64,000 nt of DNA from an uncultured Anaerobiospirillum sp. (GTDB lineage Bacteria > Pseudomonadota > Gammaproteobacteria > Enterobacterales > Succinivibrionaceae), in contig CALXNA010000012.1 of assembly GCA_944389615.1 (NCBI GenBank), forward strand, positions 20,899 through 84,898, read 5' to 3'. A model generated the notes under the pieces. The model was not told where the DNA came from. It worked only from the letters and a program-made list of their open reading frames with translations, and did not search any database. This document shows, one piece after another, positions 52,489 to 61,984 of this stretch. The translations under genes and the position numbers were made by a program. Each line of letters starts with the position of its first letter. Within the stretch, counting starts at the first letter, position 1.

Positions 52489-53982
52489 TTAGGCACTCTT
52501 GCAGGGCAGAGCTTGCAATTGCTGGTAGACGCTCTGCGCGCAGTCGCGGCCCTCGGCTAAGGCATAGACCACTAAGGACTGACCCTTACGGCAGTCGCCC
52601 GTGACAAAGACCTGAGGGTCAGAGCTTTGGAAAGCGTGGCTACCGCTGAGCGCTGCCTTGAAGTTGAGGCGCTCGTCCTTGTCCAACTGGGCTTGCTCAA
52701 AGGCCTGTTGGCTTGGGTGGCTGTAGCCCATGGCGATGAGCACGAGGTCGGCCTCAAGGCTGCCTTCGGTGCCTTTGAGCGGCGTAATCTTGCGCTTAGG
52801 GCCCCACTTGACCTGTACGGTAGTGATGCTACCCACGCGCTCAGGGTGCTCAGGGTGCGCCACAAAGGCCGTGGTATTGGTGGCAAAGAGGCGGGTGCAG
52901 CCTTCCTCTTGCGAGGTCGAGGTGTGCTTGATGTGGCGGGCGTTCGGCCAAACTTCGCGCACCTTGACTGTCTCCGGCAGCTCCTCGTGGTAGTCCACTT
53001 GCGTGACTTGGGCGGCGCCCTTGCGGATAGCGACACCGATGCAATCGGAGGCCGTTTCACCGCCGCCAATCACGACCACCTTCTTGCCCTTGACCTCAAT
53101 TGGGTTCAAGCTCTGGCCTTGATTCTCCTTGTTCTGGGCGATGAGGAAGTCCAAGGCAAAGTGAATGCCGTTCAGCTCGCGCCCCGGGATCTTGAGATCA
53201 CGTGGCGTCTCTGAGCCCACCGCTAATACGACGGCGTCGTATTGCTCCTTGAGCTCGGCGAGGCTGACCACCGCCTTGTGATCGCTGTGGATACCTGCCT
53301 CTAAATTAGGGGCGGCGTCCTTGGTGGCCAGCACTAAGGTCGAGGTCTTGAAGATCACGCCTTCGGCCGCCATCTGCTTGATCTTGCGGTCGAGCACTTC
53401 CTTGGAGAGCTTAAAGTCGGGGATGCCATAGCGCAGCAGACCGCCGATCTTATCCATTTTCTCATAGACACAGACCGTGACTCCTAAGCGGTTGAGCCGG
53501 ATAGCGCAGGCGAGGGCGGCCGGGCCTGAGCCCACAATCGCGACGCTCTTGCCCGTGCGCTCCTGCGGCGGCAGGCTTGGCACTAAGCCATTGGCGTAGG
53601 CGTACTCGACGATCTTACGCTCAATGGACTTGATGCCCACTTCCTTAGGCTGGTACAGGCCCAAGCAGCAGCTTTCTTGGCACAGCGCTGGGCAAATGCG
53701 TCCGGTGATCTCCGGAAAGTCGTTGGTGCTGATCAAGGTCTGATAGGCCTCGGCCCAGCGTCCTTGGGCGACCATCTTGTTGAAGTCAGGCATGTCATTG
53801 TGCAGTGGGCAGCGGTTTTGGCAGAAAGGAATGCCGCAGTCCATGCAGCGTGAGGCCTGTTGCACCGCCTCAGCGTCGCTTAAAGTCGCGATGAACTCGT
53901 TGAAGTGGGTGATACGCGTCGCCACACTTTCATGGGTTTCGGCGACAAAGGGTAATTCCATGAATCCACGTTCGTTAGCCAT
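52489..53982 (-). CDS. gltD: Glutamate synthase (NADPH) small subunit
   Basis: A 497-residue FAD/Fe-S protein that passes electrons from NADPH to GltB. The N-terminal Cys motifs CMDCGIPFCQNRCPLHN and CPALCQESCCLG hold the [4Fe-4S] clusters; VAIVGSGPAALACAIRLNRLG binds FAD and VVVIGGGETASDCIGVAIRKGA binds NADPH. The ATG at 53982 follows AGGAG by 7 nt, preferred over one 6 nt upstream. It is 9 nt downstream of gltB, in the same operon. Confidence 0.95.
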   Translation of the reverse strand: MANERGFMELPFVAETHESVATRITHFNEFIATLSDAEAVQQASRCMDCGIPFCQNRCPLHNDMPDFNKMVAQGRWAEAYQTLISTNDFPEITGRICPALCQESCCLGLYQPKEVGIKSIERKIVEYAYANGLVPSLPPQERTGKSVAIVGSGPAALACAIRLNRLGVTVCVYEKMDKIGGLLRYGIPDFKLSKEVLDRKIKQMAAEGVIFKTSTLVLATKDAAPNLEAGIHSDHKAVVSLAELKEQYDAVVLAVGSETPRDLKIPGRELNGIHFALDFLIAQNKENQGQSLNPIEVKGKKVVVIGGGETASDCIGVAIRKGAAQVTQVDYHEELPETVKVREVWPNARHIKHTSTSQEEGCTRLFATNTTAFVAHPEHPERVGSITTVQVKWGPKRKITPLKGTEGSLEADLVLIAMGYSHPSQQAFEQAQLDKDERLNFKAALSGSHAFQSSDPQVFVTGDCRKGQSLVVYALAEGRDCAQSVYQQLQALPCKSA

Positions 53983-53991
53983 GACCATCTC

Positions 53992-56900
53992 CTAAAGTGG
54001 GCGGGCGCTGGTAGCAGCGCTGTTGGCGGCAGCGGCGTTGGTAGCGGAGCCGGTAGCAGCGGCGCTGGCGGCAGCGGCGTTGGTGGCGCTGTTTGTTGCG
54101 GCGTTAACTTGCTGGGCTTTGAGCGCGTGCGCGTACTCCTGCGGCATCACCTTGAGGAAGTGCCCTAAGCAGGCCTCAAAGTCAGTGAGCAGGCGCTGGC
54201 CTAAGGCCGAGCCGGTGTAGGCGACGTGCGCGGCCAAGAGCTCGTAGATGTGGCTCTCATCGTGCTTGCCTTGGTGCAGCGGTAGATCGAGGCGATCTTC
54301 TTGCTTTGGCTTGACATAGCTGAGCTCAAACTTGCCTACGGCAAGGTGGGCTCGGGCCGTACCCTCCGGGTCGTAGATGTAGGCGACGCCGCCGGACATA
54401 CCGGCCGCGAAGTTCGAGCCGATAGATCCTAAGACTAAGACCGTACCATTGGTCATGTACTCGCAGCCGTGCTCGCCGGTGCCCTCGACCACGCAGGCGG
54501 CGCCGGAATTGCGTACCGCAAAGCGCTCGCCGACACAGCCATTGATGAAGACCTTGCCCGCGGTTGCACCATAGAGGCAGGTATTACCGGCGATGATGTT
54601 GGCCGCGGCGTCTGCCGCAAAGTCGCGATCCTTCTTGATGGCGATGATGCCGCCGGACAGACCTTTGCCGACATAGTCGTTGGCTTCGCCTTCAAGCTCC
54701 AAGGTCAGACCTTGAGTTAAGAAGGCGCCGAAGCTTTGGCCCGCGGTGCCGCGCAGCTTCAAGGTGATGAAGTTGTCGGCGTACTCTTGCTGTGGCTGAC
54801 GCAGCTTGGTCAAGGTGGCGCCGAGCAAGGTGCCCACGGCGCGGTTGATATTGCAGACCGCGCTTTCAATGGTGAGCGGCTGATGGGCATGTACCGCCTT
54901 GGTGACGGCGTCTAAGTATGGGAAGTCAAAGCTATGCTCCAGCTCGTGGTCTTGGGCCTGCGAGTGGTGCATGGCACTTGGGCTCTCGACCTTCTCTTGG
55001 TAGAAGATCGGGGTCAGACTCAAGGTGCGGGCCTTGGCAAAGTGGGCGTCGAGCTCACTTAAGTCACGCTGCTGCAGGTATTCGCTGTGGCCGATCAGAT
55101 CTTCAAACTTGGCGATGCCTAAGGAGGCCATGATGTGGCGGGCTTCCTCGGCTACGAAGTAGAAGAAGTTGATGAGCTTCTCTGGGGTGCCTACGAAGTT
55201 CTTGCGCAGCTCGGGATCTTGGGTCGCGATACCGGCCGGGCAGGTGTTCTTTTGGCACTTGCGCATGATGGTGCAGCCTAAGCAGACCAAGGCGGTGGTA
55301 CCAAAGGCAAACTCATCAGCACCGAGCAGGGCGCCGATCACGACATCGCGGCCGGTCTTGATCTGACCGTCGACTTGCAGCCGCACGCGGGCACGCAGCT
55401 TGTTGCGCACTAAGGTCTGCTGGACTTCGCTTAAGCCCAACTCCCACGCCGAGCCCGTGTTCTTGATCGAGGAGGCCGGAGCGGCACCGGTACCACCATC
55501 GTGACCAGAGATCACGATATGGTCGGCCTTGCACTTGGCTACACCCGCGGCAACCGTGCCGACACCGACTTCGGCCACCAGCTTGACCGAGATGCGGGCG
55601 CGGTCGTTAGCGCGCTTGAGGTCATAGATGAGCTGGGCTAAGTCTTCGATCGAGTAGATGTCGTGGTGTGGCGGCGGCGAAATCAGGCCCACGCCCTCCG
55701 GGCTGTGGCGCAGCTTGCCGATATAGGCCGAGACCTTGTGGCCCGGCAACTGACCGCCCTCGCCCGGCTTGGCGCCTTGCGCCATCTTGATTTGGATCAA
55801 GTCGGCTGACTGCAAGTACTCAGAGGTGACGCCAAAGCGGCCCGAGGCTACTTGCTTGGTGCGCGAGCGCAGGCTATCGCCCTTCTTAAGCGCAATCGGG
55901 ACTACCGCATCGGCACCTAAGACCTCAACTAAGTTGGTGTCGTGGTCGATCGGGGCAAAACGGCGCTCGTCCTCGCCACCTTCGCCGCTATTGGACATGG
56001 CGCCCAAGCGGTTCATAGCGATGGCCATGGTGGCATGCGCTTCGGTCGAGATCGAGCCCATCGACATCGCGGCGGTAGCAAAGCGCTTAACGATGCTATC
56101 GGCACTCTCGACTTCGCTCAAGGAAATTGGGGCCCGGTCGCTCTTGAAGGCAAAGAGGCTGCGCAAGGTCATAAGGCGGCTGGAGTTATCGTTAATGATG
56201 GCCGCATAGCGCGCGTAGGCCTCAGGATCGTTATGGGTGACGGCCTGTTGCAAGGCGACTACGGCCTCCGGCGTCCACATATGATCTTCGCCCTGATAGC
56301 GCACCGCTAAGTCACCGCCGACCGGCAGTGGGGTCAGGCTGTGGCTTAATCTAAAGAAGGTGTCTTGGTGCAGCTTGACCGCCTCTTGGGCGATGTCAAA
56401 GAGGCCCACACCTTCAATCGGGCTTGGGGTGTTGGTGAAGTAGTGCGCGACAAAGTCAGACTTGAGGCCAATCGCCTCGAAGATCTGGGCGCCGATGTAG
56501 GACATATAGGTGCAAATGCCCATCTTGGCCATGATCTTCAAGAGGCCCTTGTCGACGGCCTTGATGTAGGCCTGCTCCGCGCCCGGCTCTTTGGCCATAG
56601 TGCGCACGAGGTCTAAGGCGAGGTATGGGTACACCGCCTCGGCGCCATAGCCGCCTAAGAGCGCAAAGTGGTGGATGGTGCGGGCCGAACCCGTTTCTAC
56701 GACTAAGCCGGTCGAGGTACGCAGGCCCTTTTCGACCAAGCACAGGTGAATGGCCGAAGTGGCTAAGAGCGCCGGAATGGCGACGCGCTCGGCGCTGACC
56801 TTGCGATCGGAGATGATGAGGATATTAACACCGGCGGCCACGGCATCGACTGCGGCGGCCTTGATGCTGGCAAGGCGTGCCTCAATACCGTTCTTGCCCC

Positions 56901-58704
56901 ATGCCAGCGGATAGGTGATATCGATGACGCGCGAGTTGAACTTGCCCGAGGTGAGCTCGGCGATATGGTAGATGCGCGCCATGTCCTCAGAGGTCAAAAT
57001 CGGCTGCTCGACTTCCAAGCGTACCGGCGGATTGGCGTCCATGATGTTGAGCAAGTCCGGACGCGGGCCGATAAAGGAGACCAAGGAGGTGACCGCCTCT
57101 TCACGAATCGGGTCAATCGGCGGGTTGGTGACTTGGGCAAAGAGTTGGCGGAAGTAATCGTAGAGCACGCGCTGGTGCTGCGATAAAACTGCAAACGGGG
57201 CATCGTTACCCATCGACAGGACGGGATCACCGCCGCTTTGCACCATCGGCATGATGATGCGCTCGATCTCCTCGAGGCTATAGCCGAAGACGCCTAAACC
57301 TTGCTCTAAGGTGAGGTCTTGGGCCCGCTCTACCGGCGCGGTCGGCTGCAGAGCGCTTAAGTCCGAGAGCTTGATGCGGATCTTATCGATCCACTCGCGG
57401 TATGGCTTGGCGGTGGCAAGGGCGTTCTTGAGCTCGGCATCATTGATGATGCGGCCTTGCTCAAGGTCGATCAAGAGCATGCGCCCCGGCTCTAAGCGCC
57501 ACTTTTGCTTGATGTTGTGCTGCGGGATGTTGAGCACGCCGCTTTCGGAGGCGAGCACGATGTAATCGTCGTGGGTGATGACGTACTTGGCCGGGCGCAG
57601 ACCATTGCGGTCTAAGGTCGCGCCGATTTGGCGGCCATCGGTAAAGGCCACGGCGGCTGGGCCATCCCATGGCTCCATCATGGCGGCATAGTACTCATAG
57701 AAGGCCTTGAGGTTCGGATCCATCAGGGCATTCTTTTCCCAAGCGGCCGGAATCATCATCATGGCCGCCTGCGCCAAGGAGTAGCCGGACATGGTCAGAA
57801 GCTCAAAGGCATTGTCAAAGGAAGCCGAGTCGGACTGCCCTTGGAAGATGAGCGGCCAGAGCTTCTCTAAGTCTGAGCCGAAGATCGGCGAGGAGATGTT
57901 CTTTTCGCGCGCTAAGATCCAGTTGAAGTTGCCGCGCAGGGTGTTGATCTCACCGTTGTGGGCAATCATGCGGAACGGATGCGCCAGCGACCACTGCGGG
58001 AAGGTATTGGTCGAGAAGCGTTGGTGGATTAAGGCCAAGGCCGAGACGGTACGGCTATCTTGCAGATCTTGGTAGTAGACGCCCACCTGCGAGGCAAGGA
58101 GCTGGCCCTTATAGACCACGGTACGGGCGCTAAAGGACGGGATGTAGAACTCCTTGCAGTGGTGCAGCTTTAAGTTGGCGATGGCAATCGAGCAGCGCTT
58201 GCGGATGATATAGAGCTTGCGCTCTAAGGCGTCGGTCACCAAGATGTCCTTGGACGGGCCAATGAAGATTTGGCGGATGATCGGCTCCTTGTCTCGTACT
58301 GCCGCGCTCATCGGCATGTTGTGATCGACCGGAACATCACGCCAGCCTAAGATGGTCTGACCTTCGGCCAAGACCGCGCGCTCGATCTCCTCTTGGCACG
58401 CATGGCGCGAGGCTGACTCTTGGGGCAAGAAGATCATGCCCACACCGTAGGCGCCCTCAGGGGGCAGGGTCACGCCTTGGGCTTGCATGTCATCGCGATA
58501 GAGCTTGTCGGGGATCTGAATTAAGATACCGGCACCATCGCCTTGCAGGGGATCGGCTCCCACCGCACCACGGTGCGTCAGATTGGTTAAGATCTCCAGA
58601 CCCTGAGCCACGATTTTGTGGCTCTTCACGCCTTTCATATGGGCGATAAAGCCCACGCCGCAGGCGTCGTGTTCAAAATTCTTCTGATAGAGGCCGTTCG
58701 TCAT
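53992..58704 (-). CDS. gltB: Glutamate synthase large subunit
   Basis: A 1570-residue enzyme forming two glutamates from glutamine and 2-oxoglutarate. The propeptide MTNGLYQKNFEHDA precedes the catalytic Cys15 (CGVGF) of the glutaminase domain. The FMN-binding synthase domain contains KPGEGGQLPGHKVSAYIGKL and GHDGGTGAAPASSI; the 3Fe-4S ligands are in CLGCTIMRKCQKNTCPAGIA; the C-terminal alpha-helix-like GXGXG domain follows. The start at 58704 fits that propeptide; a longer frame reaches back into glnA. The last 40 residues are an Ala/Thr/Ser/Asn repeat absent from E. coli GltB. Confidence 0.95.
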   Translation of the reverse strand: MTNGLYQKNFEHDACGVGFIAHMKGVKSHKIVAQGLEILTNLTHRGAVGADPLQGDGAGILIQIPDKLYRDDMQAQGVTLPPEGAYGVGMIFLPQESASRHACQEEIERAVLAEGQTILGWRDVPVDHNMPMSAAVRDKEPIIRQIFIGPSKDILVTDALERKLYIIRKRCSIAIANLKLHHCKEFYIPSFSARTVVYKGQLLASQVGVYYQDLQDSRTVSALALIHQRFSTNTFPQWSLAHPFRMIAHNGEINTLRGNFNWILAREKNISSPIFGSDLEKLWPLIFQGQSDSASFDNAFELLTMSGYSLAQAAMMMIPAAWEKNALMDPNLKAFYEYYAAMMEPWDGPAAVAFTDGRQIGATLDRNGLRPAKYVITHDDYIVLASESGVLNIPQHNIKQKWRLEPGRMLLIDLEQGRIINDAELKNALATAKPYREWIDKIRIKLSDLSALQPTAPVERAQDLTLEQGLGVFGYSLEEIERIIMPMVQSGGDPVLSMGNDAPFAVLSQHQRVLYDYFRQLFAQVTNPPIDPIREEAVTSLVSFIGPRPDLLNIMDANPPVRLEVEQPILTSEDMARIYHIAELTSGKFNSRVIDITYPLAWGKNGIEARLASIKAAAVDAVAAGVNILIISDRKVSAERVAIPALLATSAIHLCLVEKGLRTSTGLVVETGSARTIHHFALLGGYGAEAVYPYLALDLVRTMAKEPGAEQAYIKAVDKGLLKIMAKMGICTYMSYIGAQIFEAIGLKSDFVAHYFTNTPSPIEGVGLFDIAQEAVKLHQDTFFRLSHSLTPLPVGGDLAVRYQGEDHMWTPEAVVALQQAVTHNDPEAYARYAAIINDNSSRLMTLRSLFAFKSDRAPISLSEVESADSIVKRFATAAMSMGSISTEAHATMAIAMNRLGAMSNSGEGGEDERRFAPIDHDTNLVEVLGADAVVPIALKKGDSLRSRTKQVASGRFGVTSEYLQSADLIQIKMAQGAKPGEGGQLPGHKVSAYIGKLRHSPEGVGLISPPPHHDIYSIEDLAQLIYDLKRANDRARISVKLVAEVGVGTVAAGVAKCKADHIVISGHDGGTGAAPASSIKNTGSAWELGLSEVQQTLVRNKLRARVRLQVDGQIKTGRDVVIGALLGADEFAFGTTALVCLGCTIMRKCQKNTCPAGIATQDPELRKNFVGTPEKLINFFYFVAEEARHIMASLGIAKFEDLIGHSEYLQQRDLSELDAHFAKARTLSLTPIFYQEKVESPSAMHHSQAQDHELEHSFDFPYLDAVTKAVHAHQPLTIESAVCNINRAVGTLLGATLTKLRQPQQEYADNFITLKLRGTAGQSFGAFLTQGLTLELEGEANDYVGKGLSGGIIAIKKDRDFAADAAANIIAGNTCLYGATAGKVFINGCVGERFAVRNSGAACVVEGTGEHGCEYMTNGTVLVLGSIGSNFAAGMSGGVAYIYDPEGTARAHLAVGKFELSYVKPKQEDRLDLPLHQGKHDESHIYELLAAHVAYTGSALGQRLLTDFEACLGHFLKVMPQEYAHALKAQQVNAATNSATNAAAASAAATGSATNAAAANSAATSARPL

Positions 58705-58787
58705 CGTCTTTTCTCTTGGGCCAAAAGGGACAAGATGGGCGCAGCGCCACCGCGCCCGCCCATCTAAGCTACTGGGGTGAGCCCTAA

Positions 58788-58812
58788 GGGGCAGCCCTTT
58801 CGGGCACGCCCC
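58788..58812 (-). other. Intercistronic hairpin between glnA and gltB
   Basis: In the transcript GGGGC-GU-GCCC-GAAA-GGGC-U-GCCCC: a GC stem capped by a GNRA tetraloop and without a U-run. It is more likely an mRNA-processing or stability element than a terminator. Confidence 0.5.
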
Positions 58813-58849
58813 GACGGAGCTCAGCCCATGCGGGCTCTGCCTGCGGCTC

Positions 58850-60259
58850 TTACAGGCTGTAATAGAGTTCAAACTCGGCTGGGTGCGGAATGGTGTTGAC
58901 CTTGGTGACCTCTTCGAGCTTGAGGTTGATGTAGGCGTTGATGCTGTCCTCAGAGAAGACGCCGCCCTTGAGCAAGAACTCCTTGTCTTGATCTAAGGCC
59001 TGCAGGGCCTCCTCAAGGGAAGCTGCGACCTGAGGGACGGCCATGGCCTCCTCTGGTGGTAAGTCGTAGAGGTTCTTATCCATTGGATCGCCCGGCTCGA
59101 TCTTGTTTAAGATGCCGTCGATACCGGCCATCAGCATAGCGGTGAAGGCGAGGTATGGGTTGGCGGTGCAGTCTGGGAAGCGTACTTCGATGTGGGCAGT
59201 CTTAGGGTTTAAGGCGGCCGGGATACGGATCGAAGCGGAGCGGTTCGAGGCTGAGTAGGCCAGCATGATTGGGGCCTCAAAGCCTGGAACTAAGCGCTTG
59301 TAGGAGTTGGTCGATGGGTTGGTAAAGGCATTGATGGCCTTGGCGTGCTTGATGATGCCGCCGATGTACCACAGGGCCTCCTGCGACAGGCCGCCGTAGA
59401 GGTTACCGGCGAAGATGTTGCGGCCATTGCTCGAAATCGACTGGTGGCAGTGCATGCCCGAGCCATTGTCACCGGCCATTGGCTTTGGCATAAAGGTCGC
59501 GGTCTTGCCAAACTGCGCGGCGACGTTTTGTACTACGTACTTGTAGATCAAGACTTCGTCGGCCTTCTTAGTTAAGGTGTTAAAGCGGGTGGCGATCTCG
59601 TTTTGGCCGGCGGTGGCAACCTCGTGGTGGTGGGCCTCGATGACTAAGCCTAACTTCTTCATGTTCAGGCACATCTGCGAGCGCATCTCTTGGGCCGAGT
59701 CGACTGGTGGTACTGGGAAGTAGCCGCCCTTGACGCCCGGACGGTGGCCCTTATTGCCTTCTGGGTAGACCTTATCGGAGTTCCATGCGGCCTCGACATC
59801 ATCGATGGCGACCATTGAGCCGGACATGCCGGTCTTAAAGCGGATGTCGTCGAAGACAAAGAACTCAGGCTCAGGGCCAAAGCAGGCGACATCGCCGATG
59901 CCGGTGGAGCGCAGGTACTGCTCGGCGCGCTTGGCGATCGAGCGTGGGTCGCGGTCATAGCCGTTTAAGGTGCTCGGATCTAAGATGTCGCAGCGGATGG
60001 CGACGGTTGGGGTGGCAAAGAAAGGATCCAAGAATACGGTGTCAAGGTCAGCCATCAAGAGCATGTCCGACTTGTCGATGCCGCGCCAGCCGCCGATCGA
60101 AGAGCCATCGAAGAGCTTGCCTTCCTTGACAAAGTCCTCATCAATGGCGTCGGCAGGCAGCGAGATATGCTGCTCTTTGCCCTTGGTATCAACAAAGCGC
60201 AAATCGGCAAACTCGACGTGGTGAGTCTTAATCAAGTCTTGTAATTCTTGGAACGTCAT
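58850..60259 (-). CDS. glnA: Glutamine synthetase type I
   Basis: A 469-residue dodecameric enzyme, the exact length of E. coli GlnA, making glutamine from glutamate and ammonium. Motifs are [16 protein letters not shown] (latch area), EPEFFVFDD (metal ligands), [16 protein letters not shown] (ATP) and NRSASIRIP. The adenylylation site Tyr398 in [12 protein letters not shown] is present, so GlnE-type control is expected. The ATG at 60259 follows GAGGAG at 9 nt; the frame stays open 270 nt upstream but without homology. gltB follows 145 nt downstream, placing GS and GOGAT together. Confidence 0.96.
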   Translation of the reverse strand: MTFQELQDLIKTHHVEFADLRFVDTKGKEQHISLPADAIDEDFVKEGKLFDGSSIGGWRGIDKSDMLLMADLDTVFLDPFFATPTVAIRCDILDPSTLNGYDRDPRSIAKRAEQYLRSTGIGDVACFGPEPEFFVFDDIRFKTGMSGSMVAIDDVEAAWNSDKVYPEGNKGHRPGVKGGYFPVPPVDSAQEMRSQMCLNMKKLGLVIEAHHHEVATAGQNEIATRFNTLTKKADEVLIYKYVVQNVAAQFGKTATFMPKPMAGDNGSGMHCHQSISSNGRNIFAGNLYGGLSQEALWYIGGIIKHAKAINAFTNPSTNSYKRLVPGFEAPIMLAYSASNRSASIRIPAALNPKTAHIEVRFPDCTANPYLAFTAMLMAGIDGILNKIEPGDPMDKNLYDLPPEEAMAVPQVAASLEEALQALDQDKEFLLKGGVFSEDSINAYINLKLEEVTKVNTIPHPAEFELYYSL

Positions 60260-60636
60260 AACAACAAGCTCCTCGGGGCCCGAGCCCCACCGTAGGAAGA
60301 GAACTGTGTGGTGAGACCGAGCCTGCACCCACAAAAGAGAAATAGAGCAGCCCGTGAAGCCAAGTAAAGCAAGGCAAAGCACACTTAAAGCAGCAGTCCA
60401 AAAAAGCTTTAAGCTGCCCGTCTCAGCCTCACGGAGAAGAAGGTGGGCACCGAGCTCACGCTCTGCGCCACGGCTTTTCTCAAAACTTGCACCAAAGTGG
60501 ATAGCAGTTTTGCAACTTGCTTGAGCCACTTACGCGGCCCTTTTGGCGTTTGTTTTGTGCTGTTGCCGCCAATTTTTGGCTATTTGAGGCCAAAGATCAA
60601 CGAGAACTGTGCGCAAAATCACCTCATGGAGCAGCT

Positions 60637-60653
60637 CTGCACCATTTTTGCAG
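60637..60653. promoter_or_regulatory. Possible NtrC-like site upstream of glnA
   Basis: CTGCACCATTTTTGCAG is a 5-bp-arm dyad with one good GCACC half-site, as in NtrC operators of enteric glnA. The second half is poor, so this is weak. Confidence 0.25.
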
Positions 60654-60931
60654 TTCAAAAATCGTGTATTAAAACAGTGCACTAGCTACAACATCAAGCC
60701 CCATCAGCGCGCAGCGCCGCAACCACAGGGTGATAGACAAGCGCTTAACGCGCGCTCCGCGCTGGTGTGCCAAGTTATTGCCCTCCAAAGCACGCCCGTA
60801 ACCGGCTCGGACGAAGCGCGCCACAGCGCTTAAAAGCGGTGCACAGAATCGTGCAGAATCGTCTGCGCGAGCAGTTCGGGCAGCCGTCTGGAACGTGCCT
60901 GATAGTGGGGTACGACGGCCCGGCCTTTCGT

Positions 60932-60940
60932 TGCTATAAT
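60932..60940 (+). promoter_or_regulatory. Extended -10 promoter of the 61016 gene
   Basis: TGCTATAAT, a full extended -10, 75 nt before the start codon. Confidence 0.5.
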
Positions 60941-61015
60941 GTCCCCAACCAGCGGACGTTCTATCCGCGTGAGTCCTTGCCACTGGGGCGGGCGCAATCA
61001 GGAAGGGGTAGGAAC

Positions 61016-61300
61016 ATGTTAAAGCAGGTAATGGGGGCGGCCTTGGTCGCCGCTATGGTCATCTGGGCACCAGTCGGTGCGGTAGCGGTCAGTGATGACG
61101 CTGCGGTCTGCTCAGAGTTTAAAAGCTTGGAGGCAGCGCCGTCTCCGGTACTGCTCACGCATCACTGGCGCGGCCACGACTATTGGGGCCACGGCTGCGA
61201 TCGCCGCTATCGCGATGATGGTTGGGAGCGCCGCGATTGGGACGATGACGGCTGGGGCCGCCACCACAGCGAGCGCCACTGGGGCGGTCATCACTGGTAA
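61016..61300 (+). CDS. Small secreted His/Trp/Asp/Arg-rich protein 1
   Basis: A 94-residue protein with a signal peptide ending VGAVAVSDD, then a short domain with APSPVLLTHHWRGHDYWGHG and an Arg/Asp/Trp/His-rich tail ending HWGGHHW. I do not recognise the family. The next gene shares the PVL-x-x-HH motif and the aromatic-His-Asp composition, so the two are tandem paralogues. The many His and Asp residues suggest metal binding in the envelope; this is inference. A start further upstream is possible in frame but GGAAGGGG before 61016 supports this one. Confidence 0.7.
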   Translation: MLKQVMGAALVAAMVIWAPVGAVAVSDDAAVCSEFKSLEAAPSPVLLTHHWRGHDYWGHGCDRRYRDDGWERRDWDDDGWGRHHSERHWGGHHW

Positions 61301-61330
61301 AGGCGTGGCATTCCCAAGATGAGAGGCAGG

Positions 61331-61747
61331 ATGATAGTGATTAAGGGACTGAGCTTGGTGCTCACAGCTGCGGCAGTGAGCTTATCTTCGGTTAGCGCCG
61401 CGTCGGCGGTCAGCGCCGCGCAAGATGCGCGCACCGTGGGGCTGAGCGGGCTGGATAATGCTGCGCTTGATGGTACCGGGCTTACGCCGGTGTTAGTGGC
61501 GCACCACGGCTTTGACCATTGGGAGCGTGACCATGACTGGCACGACCGTGATGGTTGGGGCGGACGGTCATGGGATCGGGACGATGAGTGGGAGCCCGAC
61601 GAAGATGAACCGGATGAAGATGAACCGGATGAAGATGAGCCCGACGAGGACGAAGACGAGCCTGACGAGGACGAGTCGGACGAGGACGAAGACGAGCCCG
61701 ATGAGTGGACGATGTGGCGCAACCGCCATGTGCCGGTTAAGGTGTAG
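61331..61747 (+). CDS. Small secreted His/Trp/Asp-rich protein 2 with acidic repeat
   Basis: About 138 residues with a signal peptide (LVLTAAAVSLSSVSAASA), then LTPVLVAHHGFDHWERDHDW, related to its upstream neighbour, and a long acidic tract of PDEDE pentapeptides (15-bp repeats at 61595-61705) before a short basic tail. The acidic tract could bind Ca2+ or other cations, or act as a spacer; unknown. The start at 61331 has GAGAGG nearby; one at 61319 lies 12 nt earlier. Confidence 0.7.
   Translation: MIVIKGLSLVLTAAAVSLSSVSAASAVSAAQDARTVGLSGLDNAALDGTGLTPVLVAHHGFDHWERDHDWHDRDGWGGRSWDRDDEWEPDEDEPDEDEPDEDEPDEDEDEPDEDESDEDEDEPDEWTMWRNRHVPVKV
61595..61705. repeat. 15-bp tandem repeats encoding PDEDE
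   Basis: About seven units, some separated by an extra GACGAG hexamer. Units 2 and 3 differ only at their last base. Confidence 0.88.
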
Positions 61748-61792
61748 TCAGGTTGCAGTCGGTTGCGGCCGGTAGAGGCCGGTTGCGGCCGC

Positions 61793-61897
61793 TTAGCGCT
61801 GGCGCCAGTAGAGCAAGAAGTAGATGCTGATGACTACGCCTAAGATGAGGGCGACGCCCATCCAAAAGTCGAGGCTCATGAAAGTGTCTAAGCTCAT
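61793..61897 (-). CDS. 34-residue single-span membrane protein
   Basis: MSLDTFMSLDFWMGVALILG continues as a hydrophobic segment and ends YWRQR. The N-terminus is short and acidic, the C-terminus basic, which fits an inner-membrane small protein with the C-terminus inside. A perfect AAGGAG sits 6 nt before the ATG, which strongly supports translation. A longer in-frame opening to 62218 is only antisense to the LysR gene. It resembles small regulatory subunits of membrane enzymes in form, but I cannot link it to one. Confidence 0.7.
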   Translation of the reverse strand: MSLDTFMSLDFWMGVALILGVVISIYFLLYWRQR

Positions 61898-61984
61898 AGG
61901 GGCTCCTTGGTAACGCGAGATTGGGCCTATCTTAACATAGCCCGACAGGGCAAGTTGTGAGCCCGGTAGAGGCTGGAGGAAGAG

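Larger units (their letters stand above)
60260..61015. other. glnA upstream region, gene-free
   Basis: 756 bp without a convincing gene. It includes an inverted repeat CTTAAAGC/GCTTTAAG (60384-60413), a dyad TTTGGC-N8-GCCAAA (60575-60594), two TGCACCA-containing sequences (60487-60503, 60637-60653) that resemble NtrC half-sites, and the promoter of the 61016 gene. No clear sigma-54 promoter was found. Confidence 0.5.

Noticed and set aside
58705..58872. 56-residue N-terminal extension of gltB
   Set aside because: It overlaps glnA and the intercistronic hairpin; the start at 58704 gives a normal propeptide before the catalytic Cys.
60260..60529. 90-residue N-terminal extension of glnA
   Set aside because: The frame is open, but GlnA homology begins exactly at the ATG at 60259, which has a ribosome site and gives the standard 469 residues.
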